Program-made: the position numbers and the translations under genes
Source of the DNA: Cephalopachus bancanus
Taxonomy: Eukaryota > Chordata > Mammalia > Primates > Tarsiidae
Assembly: GCA_027257055.1 (NCBI GenBank)
Contig: JAPVLO010000278.1
Coordinates: forward strand, 1,674,001 to 1,738,000
Length of the DNA: 64,000 nt
Direction of reading: 5' to 3'
Part shown: positions 30,827 to 41,480 of the stretch, piece by piece
Numbering within the stretch: the stretch's first letter is position 1
Layout: the number at the start of each line of letters is the position of its first letter
Notes under the pieces: model-generated
Databases searched by the model: none
The model's input: only the letters and a program-made list of their open reading frames with translations
What the model was told of the DNA's origin: nothing

Positions 30827-31899
30827 TGTTAGGGGGTTTGGGGTGTCTGAGGTGCAATCCCATGCTGCATCAAAGATGCAAAGAATTGAACAGAAGTTAG
30901 ATTAGAAAATATAGTTGGCTGGACTTGGTGGCTCAGCCTATAATCCCAGCACTTTGAGAGGCTGAGGTGAGTGAATTGCCTGAGCCCTGGGTTTGAGACC
31001 AGCCGGGTAACTTGGCAAGACCTCATCTCTACAATGAATAAAAAATCAGCCAGGTGTGATAGTGTGCACCTGTAGTTCCAGCTGCTTGGAAGGCTGAAGC
31101 GGAAGGATTGCCAGAACCCAGCAGGTCGACACTGGAGTGGCCGTGAGCATGCCACTGCACTCCAGTCTGGATGACGGAGTGAGACTCCAACTCAAAAAAA
31201 AAAAAAAAGAAAGAAAATATAGTTTATTTACAAAGTAAATTAGAGAAACAGGAGATTCACCTTCCCAAGGCAGGGAAGGGGGCCAAAGCCAGGAAGCTTG
31301 GTGACGGCCACAACTTAAAGAACACATGGCCACACCAGTCTAGTAAGGCAATGGCTGCAATGGTTGTGGCAATGGCCTAGCAATGGCACCTGGCTGCTCA
31401 AGGTTGAATGCTTTTAACCCTTCCCTTTGATGGAGGAAGGTCATTAAGGTGATTGTGTGGTGGTCTGCTCCACGTCATCACTAAGGGTCAGGTAAGAGCA
31501 GTTACTGACATCAGGTGATGGACAGCAGGCAGATTGGTGAGTTAGTCATGTGACTGCTGCCATGGTGGTGGGCTAGATGGGAGACAAGGGGAGGGGTTTT
31601 CCTGCAAGAGACTTGTCAGACATTTGCAATCCACAAACTCCTTGACCAAAAGGTAGTCTATTATCATTTCTATGGTTCTGTCCTTGTCTTGCATTTGAAG
31701 GAGATTTGCTGAAGGGGTGAAATAGGCTGCTGCTTGGCCCGCAGTAGAATGTCTGAATGCTTCCTAAAACCTGCCTGTTGGAAATTTATCTATCTATGTC
31801 TAACCTGTGCTACATTCAAAGCATATCAGTCAAAGCACAAATGGCTATGCTGAGGCAAAATGTGAACTAAGTTTATTCTAAGTTTCTTGGGGTCCCTCA
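30827..31899 (-). mobile_element. LTR related to ERV-B LTR, inverted, with internal Alu
   Basis: On the minus strand it starts TGAGGGACCCC and ends CCTAACA. About 320 bases (31580-31899) match the U3 part of the ERV-B LTR in reverse, for example the reverse complements of CTTTTGGTCAAGGAGTT and GCAAATGTCTGA. The rest, including AATAAA (plus near 31220), differs. I see no clean target duplication. Unit A lacks the insert. Without the Alu it is about 780 bp. Confidence 0.75.
30912..31208 (+). mobile_element. Alu, sense, in inverted LTR
   Basis: It runs from GGCTGGACTTGGTGGCTCAGCC to GAGACTCCAACTCAAAAAA. The flanks AGAAAATATAGTT repeat on both sides (30901 and 31213), a clear target duplication. 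Confidence 0.93.
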
Positions 31900-31903
31900 A
31901 ATC

Positions 31904-32395
31904 ATAGAAACTAGTATCCATCATCACAAAGGGAGGTCTTTTGGGAAAACAACCCTTTTTTCCAAAAGTCAGTCATTTATCAAGTGTAAAAATATTCTCT
32001 ATAAACACTGGCCGTCAAGGAAGGATTCAGCCAGGAGTGGCGGTTCACCCCCATTATCCCAGCACCGTGGGAACCTGAGGTAAGGAAAAAGCACAGTAAT
32101 TGGCCACAGGGAGGAGAACTAACCATCTAGAGTAGACCGAAGTGAGAAAGATACTTCATTCTATACCTTCATTGTCTTTGAACCATGTAAATATACTGGA
32201 CTTCCTTCTAAAGATATTTCTCTGACAGACTTAATTATAACATGACACCAACATGCCCTATCTTCCAATAAAGCTTTAGGATTTATCTCTTTTGGCAGTG
32301 GTAGGACCATGTTGAACCTTTTTGGGGTATTTCTATGTGCTTTATCTGTATTATTCAATGTAAAAGGAAGGACCTTGTCTGTGAAATTCACTTCT
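31904..32395. other. Duplicated non-coding DNA
   Basis: It matches 13405-13925 of unit A. No gene is recognised. Confidence 0.5.
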
Positions 32396-32399
32396 GCAA

Positions 32400-32598
32400 A
32401 TGATCAATCAATGCTTCTTGTTGAATGGCCACAACAGTCCTCACAGATGGAAAAACCTTATAATCATCTCCCCTTTCTACACATAAGCTGATCAAACTAG
32501 CTGAGAAAACTAAAATGTCATGTTCATAAACACAAAGCTGGTAAGTTAGTCACACATTCTGAAATTCAGTTCTGCCTGATTTTAGGATCCACCTGCTT
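32400..32598 (+). mobile_element. MIR element, sense, split by Alu
   Basis: This is the counterpart of 13930-14110. It continues after the Alu at about 32905-32935. Confidence 0.6.
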
Positions 32599-32905
32599 TC
32601 TTTTTTTTTTTTTTTTTTTTTAATTAGAGTCTCACTCTGTCACCCAGGCAGGAGTGCAGTGGCACACTCACAGCTACCCCAGCATTGAACTGCTGGGCTC
32701 CTGCTGTCTTTCCGCCTCAGCCTCCCAAGTAGCTGGAACTACAGGTGCACACCATCATGCCTGGCTAATTTTTTATTTATTGTAGACACAAGATCTCACC
32801 AAGTTGCCTGGGGTGGTCTCAAACCCATGGGCTCAGGCAATCCATTCGCTTCAGCCTCCCAAAATGCTGCGATTATAGGCTGAACCACCGAGCCTAGCCA
32901 GGATG
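32599..32905 (-). mobile_element. Alu, antisense (unit B specific)
   Basis: It runs from a long T-run and TTAGAGTCTCACTCTG to GGCTGAACCACCGAGCCTAGCC. It is absent at the matching position of unit A. Confidence 0.93.
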
Positions 32906-33194
32906 CAACTTCTTAAGCAGCAGGCTACACTTATTTGATCTTCTGACAACTCTGTGAGTAGACAGCACAGGGTATTTTTCATTTCCAATGGCCCATCCTA
33001 AGACAAGCCTTGGCCATTCCTTTCTCCACCTTTCAGAGGCTGTCCTGGCAATCTAAACACAAGAAGTGTGTGTTTTGCCTATCCAAATGTGGTCCCAAAT
33101 AGATTGGAGAACTCAGGTGGTTACACAGCCAGGTCATTTACCCATAAGTAGTAACACAACTCCAAAATTGGCACAATAGACAGTGGTATTCTCC

Positions 33195-33385
33195 ATCCAA
33201 GTGTCCATGAATGGATGAGTGGATAAGTAAAGTGTAGTACCTATGTACCACAGAATGCAGTTCAGTCTTGGAAAGGAAGGAAATTCTGACTCATGCTACC
33301 ACATCGGTGAGGACATTACACTGAGTGAAATAAGCCAGTTCCCAAAACACATAGACTGCATGGCTTCTCTTAGATGAGAGACTCA
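33195..33385 (+). mobile_element. L1 3' end fragment (unit B copy)
   Basis: GTGTCCATGAATGGATGAGTGGATAAGTAAAG, CACAGAATGCAGTTCAGTC and AAATAAGCCAG match 14440-14590. Confidence 0.7.
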
Positions 33386-33606
33386 GCCTCAACTGCCCAG
33401 GCTCAGGTGATCTTTAAACCTCAGTCTACAGGACAGCTGGGACTACAGGTGTTCACTATCATACCCAGCTAATTACACATTTTTTGTTTTTGTAGAGATG
33501 AAGTCTCTCTGTTTCCTGGGATGGTCTTGAACCCCTGGGTTCAATAATCCTCTGACCTCAGCCTCCAAAAGTGTTGGGAATGACAGGTATAAGCCACTAT
33601 GTCCCA
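33386..33606 (-). mobile_element. Old Alu, antisense, 5' part of right arm missing
   Basis: It runs from CTCAACTGCCCAGGCTCAGG to GACAGGTATAAGCCACTATG. It is the counterpart of 14993-15232. Confidence 0.8.
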
Positions 33607-33609
33607 CCT

Positions 33610-34198
33610 CTTTCACTGTCTCTTCTAAACCAAACTAATGTTGAATCTGAAAACTCTTTTGGCTTCATAAGTAGAAAACAGAAAGCAAGAGTGTAGCATT
33701 TTTATTGCATTAAAAGTGCACAGGTCAAAAGCTGTTATCCTCTTAGTGACCCAAACCATCTCCTCTTTGTGAAGAATGAGGAAATTATTTATTTTCAGGA
33801 TTGCTGGACAGAGGCTTCTTAACTGGTTTGTAAATGTGACACAATCCAGGAATGCTCTGATTCCTTAAGATGGAGGCTGGTCACCAGCCCTTTGTTCTCT
33901 TCACTCCCCTTTGAGAACAGTTGGCAGGCTTATTTTCATGGACTTTATCCTGGACATGCACTAGAAAACAAAGAAGAGAAAAGGAGAAGGAAGGGCAGTC
34001 ACCATGTCACATCAGGACTTGGGGAAAGAGAAACTTATATCCTCTAATCAGATATTGACAAATATCTACAGGGACCATTCGTTCCTTGCCATATTTGGAT
34101 GAAAAATGCTTAGGTGACATTTGGGAAAGATTGTAACCTCTGTAATACTCAGTCAGTGAGAACCAGGGAAGGAGTTCATGAACTAGGAGATAAAAAGC
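33610..34198. other. Non-coding DNA
   Basis: The start matches 15235-15345 of unit A. Positions about 33770-34195 have no clear partner in unit A. No gene is seen. Confidence 0.4.
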
Positions 34199-34487
34199 AG
34201 GCACGGTGACTCACACCTATAATCCCAGCACTTAGGGAGGCCAAGGAGAGTGAATTGTCTGAACCCAGGGGTTCACGACCAGCCTGGACAGCCTGGTGAA
34301 ACCTCATCTCTACAATAAAAATTTAAAAATTAGCAGGGTGGGATGGCGTGTAGTTCCAGCTACTTGGAAGACTGAGGTGGAAGGATCACCTGAGCCCAGC
34401 AGGTCAAAGCTGCAGTGGCCGTGAGTGTGCCTCTACACTCCATTTTTGGCGACAGAGTGAGACTGACTCAAATAAAAAATAAAAAAA
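34199..34487 (+). mobile_element. Alu, sense
   Basis: It runs from CAGGCACGGTGACTCACACC to GAGACTGACTCAAATAAAAAATAAAAAAAG, with the lineage-type right arm (CAGCAGGTCAAAGCTGC). Confidence 0.93.
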
Positions 34488-34599
34488 GAGCTTGTTGTAA
34501 CCACCTTGACTATGCCTGCCCACCAGACACCCAATCTTGCTAGACCATCATTAAAGTCCCACTTCTATTGCACCCCATGTCTCCATGCCCATCCTTTGA

Positions 34600-36312
34600 T
34601 TTTGGACAGATGAGCTTGTTTCTCACATCCCTGAGCATGAGTGTCAGCATGGATCAGAGCTTCTGTTTTACAGTGGTAGAAAAGCCAAGTGATCGTTGTT
34701 CATAGGGCAGCATCTATGATCTCCAGGTCATGTGAGCAATTGTTTCTTACCCAAGCAGATCGTGAGCTCCAAGTCACTTAGGAAAGACTGGCAGAAAGGA
34801 AAACGTTGCCATGAAGATCATCTTATCCTTGACAGGCTAGGGGAGATTGAAGTTGTCTGTTGGGGAAGAAGACAGTTTCTGGGTAAAGGGCAACTGGGGC
34901 CAGGATCCAGGTGCATCAAGTACCAAGGCAGCTTCAGGTGTCCAGTTGAATGGCTGTTCATGGGAAATGCTATGTACACACACTGGGGTCAGACAGCACT
35001 GACCAATATTAGAAGAATTGATGGAAGCCCACAGTGCTATTTGGATGAGCTCCTGAATTGAAAACACATGGGTGCCAGGTCATCCTCCCATGAACAGCCA
35101 GGTGGTGTGGGGGTGAGGGTGGGAGTGATGTCCTCAAAGAGTTGAGGGGTGTTTCCTGAGAAAGGAAAGGTAAGGAACAGGTCCCACAGCCCAGCCCCAA
35201 TTTTCCCCAGCCCTGCTCTTGCATACTGACTGGGCTGCAAAGCAGTGGCAGCCTTCTGGTAGGGTTGTGGCTGGAAAAGCCTGTTGAACCCAGAGTAGCC
35301 TGAGGCAATAGGATGCCATCAGCTTCCAATCAACCCTGAGGGGCAGAACAGTGGGCACCTGCATAAGGCTGGAGAAGGCCCTCAGCTGGTAAGGGACTCC
35401 CTCAAGTGAGTACATGTGGGAAGGGAGGTGAGGGGTGTCTTCTTCGGTGGGTAATCCCTAGGCCCCTGGCCCAGTGGACAGTGCCACCAACAGGGCACAG
35501 AAATAAGAGGAGAGAGACTCGTCTGTGAGAGTCTCTACATGGGCCTATACTGGGGGAGGCGGGCGTTCCCCTTTCCCCAGATGTCCTTTCTACCCCCCAT
35601 CCTTCCGGCTTGTCTGGTGGGAAGAACAACAGCCCTGGGCTGGGACTGCCCAAGGCCACAGGCTCTCTCTCCCTGGGAAGAGCTCATTTATCCTGGGGAC
35701 ATTCTGAGACAGCCGTTTCACTGGTTTTTGGACCCCCTGAAGTCCTGCCTTCTTCTTTTGCCACTCCACCTTTTACCAGGAGGCCCATCTTACATCTTAC
35801 ATCATCTGACAGTGAATTGTCAGATACCACTGATTTATTCCACTGGTCATTTTACTACAGGACCAGGGGATGGGAGATGAAGAGCTGCTTCTTTGCTTTG
35901 AGACAAAATGCCATTGAATGCAACAGACTTTACAGCTACCTGCTCAGGAAAAGTCCCGGTCTTGAGAGATTCAGGATGGATCTATATTTGCAGTTGACAG
36001 TTGTGAAAACCTGATCTAAGAGTCTAGAATGTTTACTATGACAGGGAAAGGGGAGGGAGGAAAAACAACTTGATGAAGGAACAATGGGAACTGGCCAGGG
36101 TGGGGGAGATTTCCTAGGCAATCAGGAAGGGTGGGGAGAGAAAACTGTTGCCCCTAACACCTGAGCAACCTCTGTCTGTGCACAGGGCACAAAGCTGCCC
36201 TGATGTTCAAGAACAGCGGGCGCTAGATGGCGCCTGAGGACAACAGAAGTGAGGCAGGGTTCAGCCCGGAAAGGGGGCAGGTGGAGGCAGTGATAGAATA
36301 AAGATGTGAAGG
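34600..36312. other. Duplicated non-coding DNA
   Basis: It is colinear with 15360-17125 of unit A. Open frames are not shared by the copies, and I recognise no gene. Confidence 0.55.
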
Positions 36313-37008
36313 TGAAATAAGCTAAATCAATTAATAAAATCAAATTGCTAGCAAAGTAGTAATATTAACCAGCTTATTTCATTTTGTTTAAAAATCATCT
36401 TAGTTACCTGCCTGACCTAAGAATCAATGCCTACGTATAATTACAGTAACATTCCCATGACCACAGACCCCCAGCTTTGTCTCCTTTGGGCAGGTTATGT
36501 TGACTGTTGCCTGCTGACGGTTACAGAACTCCTTTGTCATAGTTCCCATGTAATTGTATGCTTTGTTAACTGAAATCAAATGTTATGCTTTGACATTTTC
36601 ATAGTTTGTTCTTATATTCTTTTAGTGACCTCACCAAGGTAACTACACTGTATAATGATTCTTCTTCCTTGTCTTTATGAAACTACCTTAAACTATATCT
36701 TAATGGCAGAACTCCAGGTACTTTCTGGGCACTGGCTATACCTACCTGACATGAAATTAATCAAAGCTCCCTAACAATCGAAGTTCCCATTTTGGTTGCC
36801 AAGTTATTAGTTAATAGTTGCTATGGTCACTAAGTTGCTATGTAGCCAACGCTGCAAATTTTACTTAGAAAAGCTTGTCACAAACTGCACCAATTTGCCA
36901 AGAGTTTTTCTGGTGTTTGCCTACTCTTGACCCATGTGTTTAATAAATTCATGATTAATTAAACTCAACCTGCTGGCATAGCTTCTTCTTGCTTACTCGG
37001 TCATAACA
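36313..37008 (+). mobile_element. Solo LTR in unit B
   Basis: It begins TGAAATAAGC and ends CATAACA, 696 bp, and is flanked by AAGG at 36309-36312 and 37009-37012. Unit A has the uninterrupted sequence near 17130-17150. AATAAA occurs near 36941, about 65 bases before the end, as expected on the plus strand. No internal retroviral sequence is present, so it is a recombined solo LTR. Confidence 0.88.
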
Positions 37009-37298
37009 AAGGCACACTGGGTGGCTGGCCTCTCCCTGATCCCCCTAAGACCACGTTTCTGAGCCCAGGGCACCCTCCCAGGTGCTCCCCACAGCTAGTA
37101 GACCACAGCCCCCTGGGGAACAGACACAGTTCCAGGGCCCCACCAACCATGAGATTTTCTGGAACTTTCATCCAGAAAGGAGAGAGTGAAGTGACCAGGT
37201 GTTATGTCCCTCAAGGCCCTAACCTTAAAGAATCACTGGCACAGCTACCCTGACTAACTCGTTTGGTGTGTTTGTTAAGAATTGTCTCTGGGTGGGGC

Positions 37299-37590
37299 TG
37301 GGCAGTGGTTCACACATGCCATCCCAGCACTTTGGGAAGTCAAGGTGAGAGGGTTGCTTGTGTCTAGGATTTCAAGACAAGCCTGGGCAACATAGTGAGA
37401 TCTCATTTTTAGCAAAAAAGTGAATGGATGAATGAATGAGCTCGGTGTGGTGGCATGAACTTGTAGCCCCAACTACTCAGGAGGCTTAGGAGAGAGGATG
37501 GCCTGAGTCCAGGAGGTCAAGGTTGCAGTGAGCCATGACCATATTACTACACTCCAGCCTGGATGACTGTGAGACCCAGACTCAAAAAAA
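37299..37590 (+). mobile_element. Old Alu, sense (unit B copy)
   Basis: It runs from GGCTGGGCAGTGGTTCACAC to GAGACCCAGACTCAAAAAAAATAAAAG. It is the intact partner of the LTR-split Alu 17422/18397. Confidence 0.9.
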
Positions 37591-37669
37591 ATAAAAGAAT
37601 TGTCTCTGGGTGTCAGGTGCATAACTCTATTTCTTTATCCCCAAATTCCTTCTTTCATACATTGTGATT

Positions 37670-37965
37670 TCTTTTTTTTTTTTTGAGTTGGAGTCTCACT
37701 CAGTCGCCCAGACCGGAGTGCAGTGGCCGCTCCCAGCCACCGCAGCCTCGACCTGCTGGGCTTTGGCGATCCTTCCCCCTCAGCCTTCCAAGTAGCTGGA
37801 ACTACAGGCACGTGCTACTATGCCCAGCTAATTCTTTTGATTTTTATTGTAAGATGAGGTCTCGCCAAGTTGCCCAGGTGGTTCACGAACCCCCGGGCTC
37901 AGGCAATTCACTCACCTCGGCCTCCCAAAGCACGGGATTACAGGCTGAGCCACCGAACCCGGCCA
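37670..37965 (-). mobile_element. Alu, antisense (unit B specific)
   Basis: It runs from the T-run and GAGTTGGAGTCTCACTCAGTCG to GGCTGAGCCACCGAACCCGGCC. The flanks ACATTGTGATTTCTT and ACGTTGTGATTTCTT form a target duplication of about 15 bases. Confidence 0.95.
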
Positions 37966-38219
37966 CGTTGTGATTTCTTAATGTCTTCCACAGATGGTCC
38001 TATGATAGACTATGGGACTTCCTCATCAGCTCAGAGTCCATGGGGACAGAAGCAGATACCCTAAACATCTACTTTCTTTTTTTATTTTAATCTTTATCTT
38101 TCTTTTTATTTATTTCAGTGGTTTTCAGGGCCACATGTAGTTTTTGGTTATGCAGCTGCACCATTCCATGGAAAAAAAACTCCAGGTTTTAAGTGTATTC
38201 ACCACTCCTGTACACAATG

Positions 38220-39960
38220 TACCAGATAGGTAATTTTATAATTTTATGATTTTATGACTTTCTGGTTTCAGGTCTAATTTTTAAGTCTTTAATCTATCTC
38301 AAGCTAATTTTTATGGGAGATAAGAATCAAGGTTTATTTTTCTTCATATGGCTATCCAATGTTCCCAGCAGCATTTATTGAATAGAGTGTCTTTTCCCAG
38401 TGTATGTTTGTATCTGCTTTGTCAAAGATCCGTGGTAGGTATTTGGGTTTATTTCTGGATGCTCTATTTGGTTCCATGGGTCCATGTGTCAGCTCTTGTA
38501 CCAGTATGTGGCTGTAGGGGCAATGACAGCAAATCTGCTGTATCCTTTGAAGAGAGTTCTCATGATTCCTCCAGCTCTGTTCTTTTTGCTTAGGATTGCT
38601 TTGGTTATGCAGGCTCTTTTTGGGTTCCATATGAAATCTGGGACTGTTATGTTTAATTCTGTGAAACACAATGTCAGTAGTAGACTAGGGATTGTATGGA
38701 ATCTGTAGATGACTTTGGGTCATAGGGTTATTTTTACAAAGTAGAGTCTTCCAGTCCACGAGCACAGGACGTTTCTGCATGTGTCAGTGTCCTCCACTAT
38801 TTCTTTCAGCAGTGTTTTGTAGTTCTTGTAGAGATCTTTTACCTCTTGGGGTCAGATCTGTTCCTAGCTGTTTTCACTTTTTGGTTGCAGTTGTCCATGG
38901 TATTGAGTACTCAGTTTGATTCTCAGCTCGGTTCCTATGGGGGTAGAGCCATGTTACCGATCTGCATGTGTTGATTTCATATCCTGAAACCTGACTGACT
39001 TCATGGACCAAATCCAGGAGCCTTTTGGAGCAATGTTTAGGATTCCCTAGGTATAAGATCCTATTGTTGGCATGCAGAGACAGTCTGGTTTCTTCTTTTC
39101 CAATGTGGAGATGCTGTATTTCTGTCTCCTGCTTAGTTGCTCTGGCCAGGACTTCTAGTACTATGTTGAAGAGAAGTGGGCAAAGTGGACATCCTTGCCT
39201 CATTGAAGTTATGAGAGGGATAACATTCCACTCTTCTCTGTTCAGGATGAATCAGCTATGGGTCTGTCATAGGTTACTCGTGTTTTTTGGAAGAATATTC
39301 CCTCCGTGCCTATCATATTGAGGGTGTCTGTCATGCAGGGATGCTGGATTTTATCAAACACTTTTTCTGTGTCTATTGAAATGAGCCCATGACTTTTGTT
39401 TTTCATGCTGTCAATGTGGTGGGGTCACATTTATTGATGCACATATGTTGAACCCTTCTTGCATCACTGGTGTAAAACTCAACGGATCATGGTGGGTTTT
39501 TTAAAATGTGCTGTTAAATTTGGTTTTTTTAATATTTGACTGAGGATGTTTATGTCTGTGTTCATCGGGGATATCAGTCTGTCGTTTTCTTTTTTTGTTG
39601 TGTCTCTTCCTGACTTTGGTAACAGGGTGACACTGGCTTCATAGGAATGAGGGAGAATTTCCTCCTCTTCTGTCTTATGGAATAGTTTCAGTAAAATGGG
39701 TACCAGTTCTTTTAAAAGGCTCATAGAATTCAGCCATGAGTCTGTCAGGTCCTGGAAAATTTACTGTGGTTGTTGGGAGACTTTTAATGACTGTCTCAAT
39801 CTCGCTACTTGTTATCGGTCTGTACACGGTTTTTTTCCTTCTTGATTCAAGGTTGGGGGTGGGGCTTAGATGGTTCCAAGCATTTTCCATTTCTTCTATG
39901 TGGTGCAGTGTGTTTGCACAGAGGTGTTCCTAATCATCTTGAGTGACCTTTTGTATTCCC
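38220..39960 (-). mobile_element. L1 ORF2 fragment, antisense
   Basis: Read on the minus strand, broken frames match the L1 reverse transcriptase. GRDTTKKEN lies near 39610-39580, RQGCPLCPLLFNIVLEVLARA near 39203-39140 and LSLHANNRILYLGNPK near 39095-39045, where the catalytic ADD box is changed to ANN. The left part (38245-38860) matches the ORF2 region downstream of RT. There is no 5' or 3' end and many frameshifts, so it is long dead. Confidence 0.88.
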
Positions 39961-39964
39961 ATGG

Positions 39965-41035
39965 GTTCTAACTGGGAGCATATTGTATTATATGTGTTTG
40001 TCACTCTTGCATGTTATGGGATGTGTTTTAACTGGAAATATGTTGTATTATATGTATCTTTCACTATTGAAGATTGTATAAGATGCGATCATAACTCGGT
40101 GTATGTTGTATAAGATGTGTCTGTCACTGCTGCATGTTGTATGCAATGTGTATATAATTTGGTGCATGTTGTAGCCAATGTGTTTTTCACTATTGCACTT
40201 TGCATGCCTTGTGTTCTTTAATAAATGCATGTTTATAAGAAGTGTTTGTTACTGTTCCACATTGTATGCAATGTTTTCATAACTGTATGCTTCTTTAATG
40301 AGATGTGTCCATCACTGTTGCACTTTCTATGCAATGTATTCATATTGCACGTTGCATGTGATGTGTCTGGCACTGATGTACATTGTATGAAATGTGGTTT
40401 TTTGTTGTTATTGTTGTTGTTGTTGTTTTGAGTTGGAGTCTGACTCTGTCGCCCAGACTGGAGTGCAGTGTTTTTAATTGGTGTATGTTGTATGAGATAG
40501 ATCTAGTAATGCAGCACATTGTATGCGATATATTCATACCTGGGTGCATGTTGTATAATATATGCCTGTCCCTACTGGATGCTGTATGTGAAATGTTCAA
40601 AGTAGGTGCATGTAGTATGAGATGGGTCTGGTACTGTTTCACGTTGTATGGAATGTTTTATTGTTGGTGCATATTGTATTAGATGTGTCTCTCACTGCTC
40701 CACGTTCTATGCAATGTGTTTACAGCTGAGTGCATATTGTATGTGACATGTTTGTCACTATTGCACATTGTATGTAGTGGTTCAAAAGTTGTTGCACATT
40801 ATATGAAATGTGTCTGATACTGTTGCACATTTAATGAAACAAGTTTTTAACTTCGTGTATGTTGTATGAGATGTGTCTGTCACTGTTCCATATTGTATGT
40901 GATGTGTTCATAACTGGGTGCATGTTGTATAAAATGTCTGGTACTGCTGAAAGTTGTGTGCAATGTTTTCATAAGTGGTTTCATGTTATATGAGATGTGC
41001 TTTATACTGTTATACTCTGTATGCCATGTTTTCTT
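39965..41035 (+). repeat. Degenerate tandem repeat, unit about 62 bp
   Basis: About 16 imperfect units. Each unit has two related halves of about 31 bases. One is like GTGCATGTTGTATGAGATG followed by TGTCTGTCACTG. The other is like TTGCACATTGTATGCAATG followed by TGTTCATAACTG. CATAACT-type blocks recur near 40089, 40150, 40213 and 40276, giving the period. A small Alu piece (40405-40471) interrupts it. I do not recognise the satellite family. Confidence 0.9.
40405..40471 (-). mobile_element. Alu right-arm fragment in tandem repeat
   Basis: A (TTG)n run and GAGTTGGAGTCTGACTCTGTCG through GAGTGCAGTG form about 67 bases of the 3' end of an Alu read antisense. Confidence 0.85.
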
Positions 41036-41079
41036 CAGAATTAATCAAGAAATTAATGTAGACCCCATTCACAACCAGA

Positions 41080-41480
41080 CAGGCCCTGAGATTCTCTGGG
41101 GTGATAACAAACAGAGCACTGAGCTGGGCCATGGTCCTCCAGCCTCTTCGGTCAGTGGCCATCATTGCTGAGGTAGATGTTCCTTCTCCCCTTTGGGAGA
41201 GGCTGCACAGGCTCTCCCAGTGGCCTTCTAGTCCACATTTTGGACAGGGTCCTGGGCCACTGAGGACAATTGTGCTTCAAGTGCCCAGACTGACCATATC
41301 CATAGCAGCCAATATCATCCCTCTTAGCAGGTCTCTTCCTACGAGGTCTCTGTTGAGTGACTGGAGCTTTACCATTAGTGGTGACTGTCAATAGGTTTGC
41401 ATGCTTTTGTCTCACTTGTGCTCATCCTGAAATCCTTCTCTCTTTTTTCTCTGTCTTGGTTGCTGCGAACTTCAGAAGTT
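41080..41480 (-). pseudogene. gag: ERV-C gag nucleocapsid remnant
   Basis: A basic stretch (RPRRKRPAKR) is followed by a zinc knuckle CYGYGQSGHLKHNC, in which the second Cys is Tyr. Upstream there is a Lys/Arg/Glu-rich region as at the end of retroviral capsid. The layout is typical of gammaretrovirus-like Gag. The frame is open for 87 codons. Confidence 0.7.

Larger units (their letters stand above)
19700..38070 (+). repeat. Segmental duplication, unit B
   Basis: This is the second direct copy of unit A. Its own later insertions are ERV-B (20356-30691), an LTR (30827-31899), an Alu inside a shared MIR (32599-32905), an Alu (34199-34487), a solo LTR (36313-37008) and an Alu (37670-37965). 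The right edge, at about 38054-38070, is the last stretch I can match to unit A. L1-related sequence follows. Confidence 0.85.

Noticed and set aside
39965..41035. Possible CRISPR-like or regulatory array
   Set aside because: The units are contiguous and degenerate with no unique spacers, and the genome is clearly a primate. It is a satellite-type tandem repeat.
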